Positions 5,820 to 6,015 of a stretch of DNA of 6,015 nt are shown piece by piece (the first letter of the stretch is position 1; the number at the start of each line of letters is the position of its first letter). This DNA is from Actinomycetota bacterium. Lineage in GTDB: Bacteria > Actinomycetota > Actinomycetes > S36-B12. A program made the position numbers and the translations under genes. The notes under the pieces were generated by a model. It was not told the DNA's origin. It searched no databases and was given only the letters and a program-made list of their open reading frames with translations. The DNA is taken from assembly GCA_016870425.1 (NCBI GenBank), contig VGBQ01000150.1:1-6015 (forward strand), given 5' to 3'.

Positions 5820-6015
5820 ACAGTGCATCCCGCCCAATTGGGGCGGTTCTTCGAAGATTACGCCGTCGGTGACACCTACCAGCATCCCTTCGGACGCACG
5901 ATCTCCGAGGCGGACTCCACGTGGTTCACGCTTCTCACCTGCAACACCAACCAGAACCACTTCAACGCTCACCTCGCGCAGAGCAACCCCATCACACAGG
6001 GTCGCATCATCGTCA
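5814..6015 (+). CDS. MaoC family dehydratase (hotdog-fold enoyl-CoA hydratase-like), N-terminal part; 3' end outside window
   Basis: The first 67 residues of a MaoC-type hydratase are visible, and the frame is open to the right edge. The start is ATG 5814, the first in-frame ATG or GTG in the divergent gap. It lacks a Shine-Dalgarno and may be leaderless. The opening FFEDYAVGDTYQHPFGRTIS (12-31) is typical of MaoC proteins, where the [FY]ED[FY]xVGD segment starts the first hotdog strand. Residues 32-55 carry the hydratase loop, normally GDxNPxH. Here it reads C43-N-T-N-Q-N-H49, so the catalytic His is kept but Asn44 sits at the catalytic Asp. CxNTxxxH variants resemble the mesaconyl-/itaconyl-CoA hydratase-like branch, so the substrate may be a short branched or dicarboxylic acyl-CoA. 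That is inference from a fragment. A CoA-thioester hydratase role in the cytoplasm is likely, and the pathway is not shown. Confidence 0.85.
   Translation, partial: MGTVHPAQLGRFFEDYAVGDTYQHPFGRTISEADSTWFTLLTCNTNQNHFNAHLAQSNPITQGRIIV

Noticed and set aside
5733..5972. Minus-strand frame of 79 codons opposite the maoC-like gene
   Set aside because: It runs antisense to a recognisable MaoC N-terminus and through the divergent promoter gap, has no family features, and is best explained as a shadow.
1..6015. Search for CRISPR repeats, tRNA/rRNA genes, insertion sequences, att sites or a defence system
   Set aside because: No direct repeat series, cloverleaf, transposase or integrase motif, or compositional break was seen. 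The window is nearly all ordinary core genes.

Overview
The window is high-GC DNA with long open frames on both strands, strong G/C at third codon positions, and gene families typical of Actinomycetota (DUF3040, MoxR/DUF58/TgpA-type transglutaminase, MaoC hydratase). I read it as the chromosome of a high-GC actinobacterium, possibly from the Micrococcales or a nearby order. I cannot place the genus. Nothing suggests a mobile element, prophage, CRISPR array or RNA gene, and coding density is about 95%.

Layout. Bases 2-667 (+) hold the C-terminal half of a Y-family DNA polymerase IV (dinB), cut by the left edge. A 134-bp gap follows, with a GC-rich hairpin after the dinB stop and a recognisable promoter and Shine-Dalgarno for the next gene. 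Bases 802-1221 (+) encode a small two-helix membrane protein of the DUF3040 family. A 43-bp convergent junction separates it from a compact three-gene operon on the minus strand, which reads from right to left: MoxR-type AAA+ ATPase (5723-4767), DUF58 protein (4770-3562) and a multi-pass membrane transglutaminase-like protein (3562-1265). The genes overlap by 4 nt and then 1 nt, so they are probably translationally coupled. A 90-bp divergent gap (5724-5813) separates moxR from a rightward MaoC-family hydratase (5814 to the window end), cut by the right edge.

How the genes may work together. MoxR, DUF58 and membrane transglutaminase genes recur as a set in many bacteria. The usual idea is a cytoplasmic MoxR chaperone acting with the membrane-anchored DUF58 protein on a partner whose papain-like transglutaminase domain faces outside, in cell-envelope maintenance. 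The substrate in actinobacteria is not established as far as I know. In actinobacteria DUF3040 genes often lie near the division/cell-wall (mraZ/dcw) region and dinB, so the neighbourhood fits an envelope theme. The MaoC gene looks metabolically unrelated and only shares the divergent promoter region.

The window is mostly ordinary core chromosome. The points most worth a second look are the divergent gap, where both genes lack a Shine-Dalgarno and may be leaderless and where three palindromes are stacked up to the maoC start codon, and the active-site substitutions in the MaoC protein (Asp to Asn), the transglutaminase (Glu at the usual Asp) and the DUF58 protein (no intact MIDAS).
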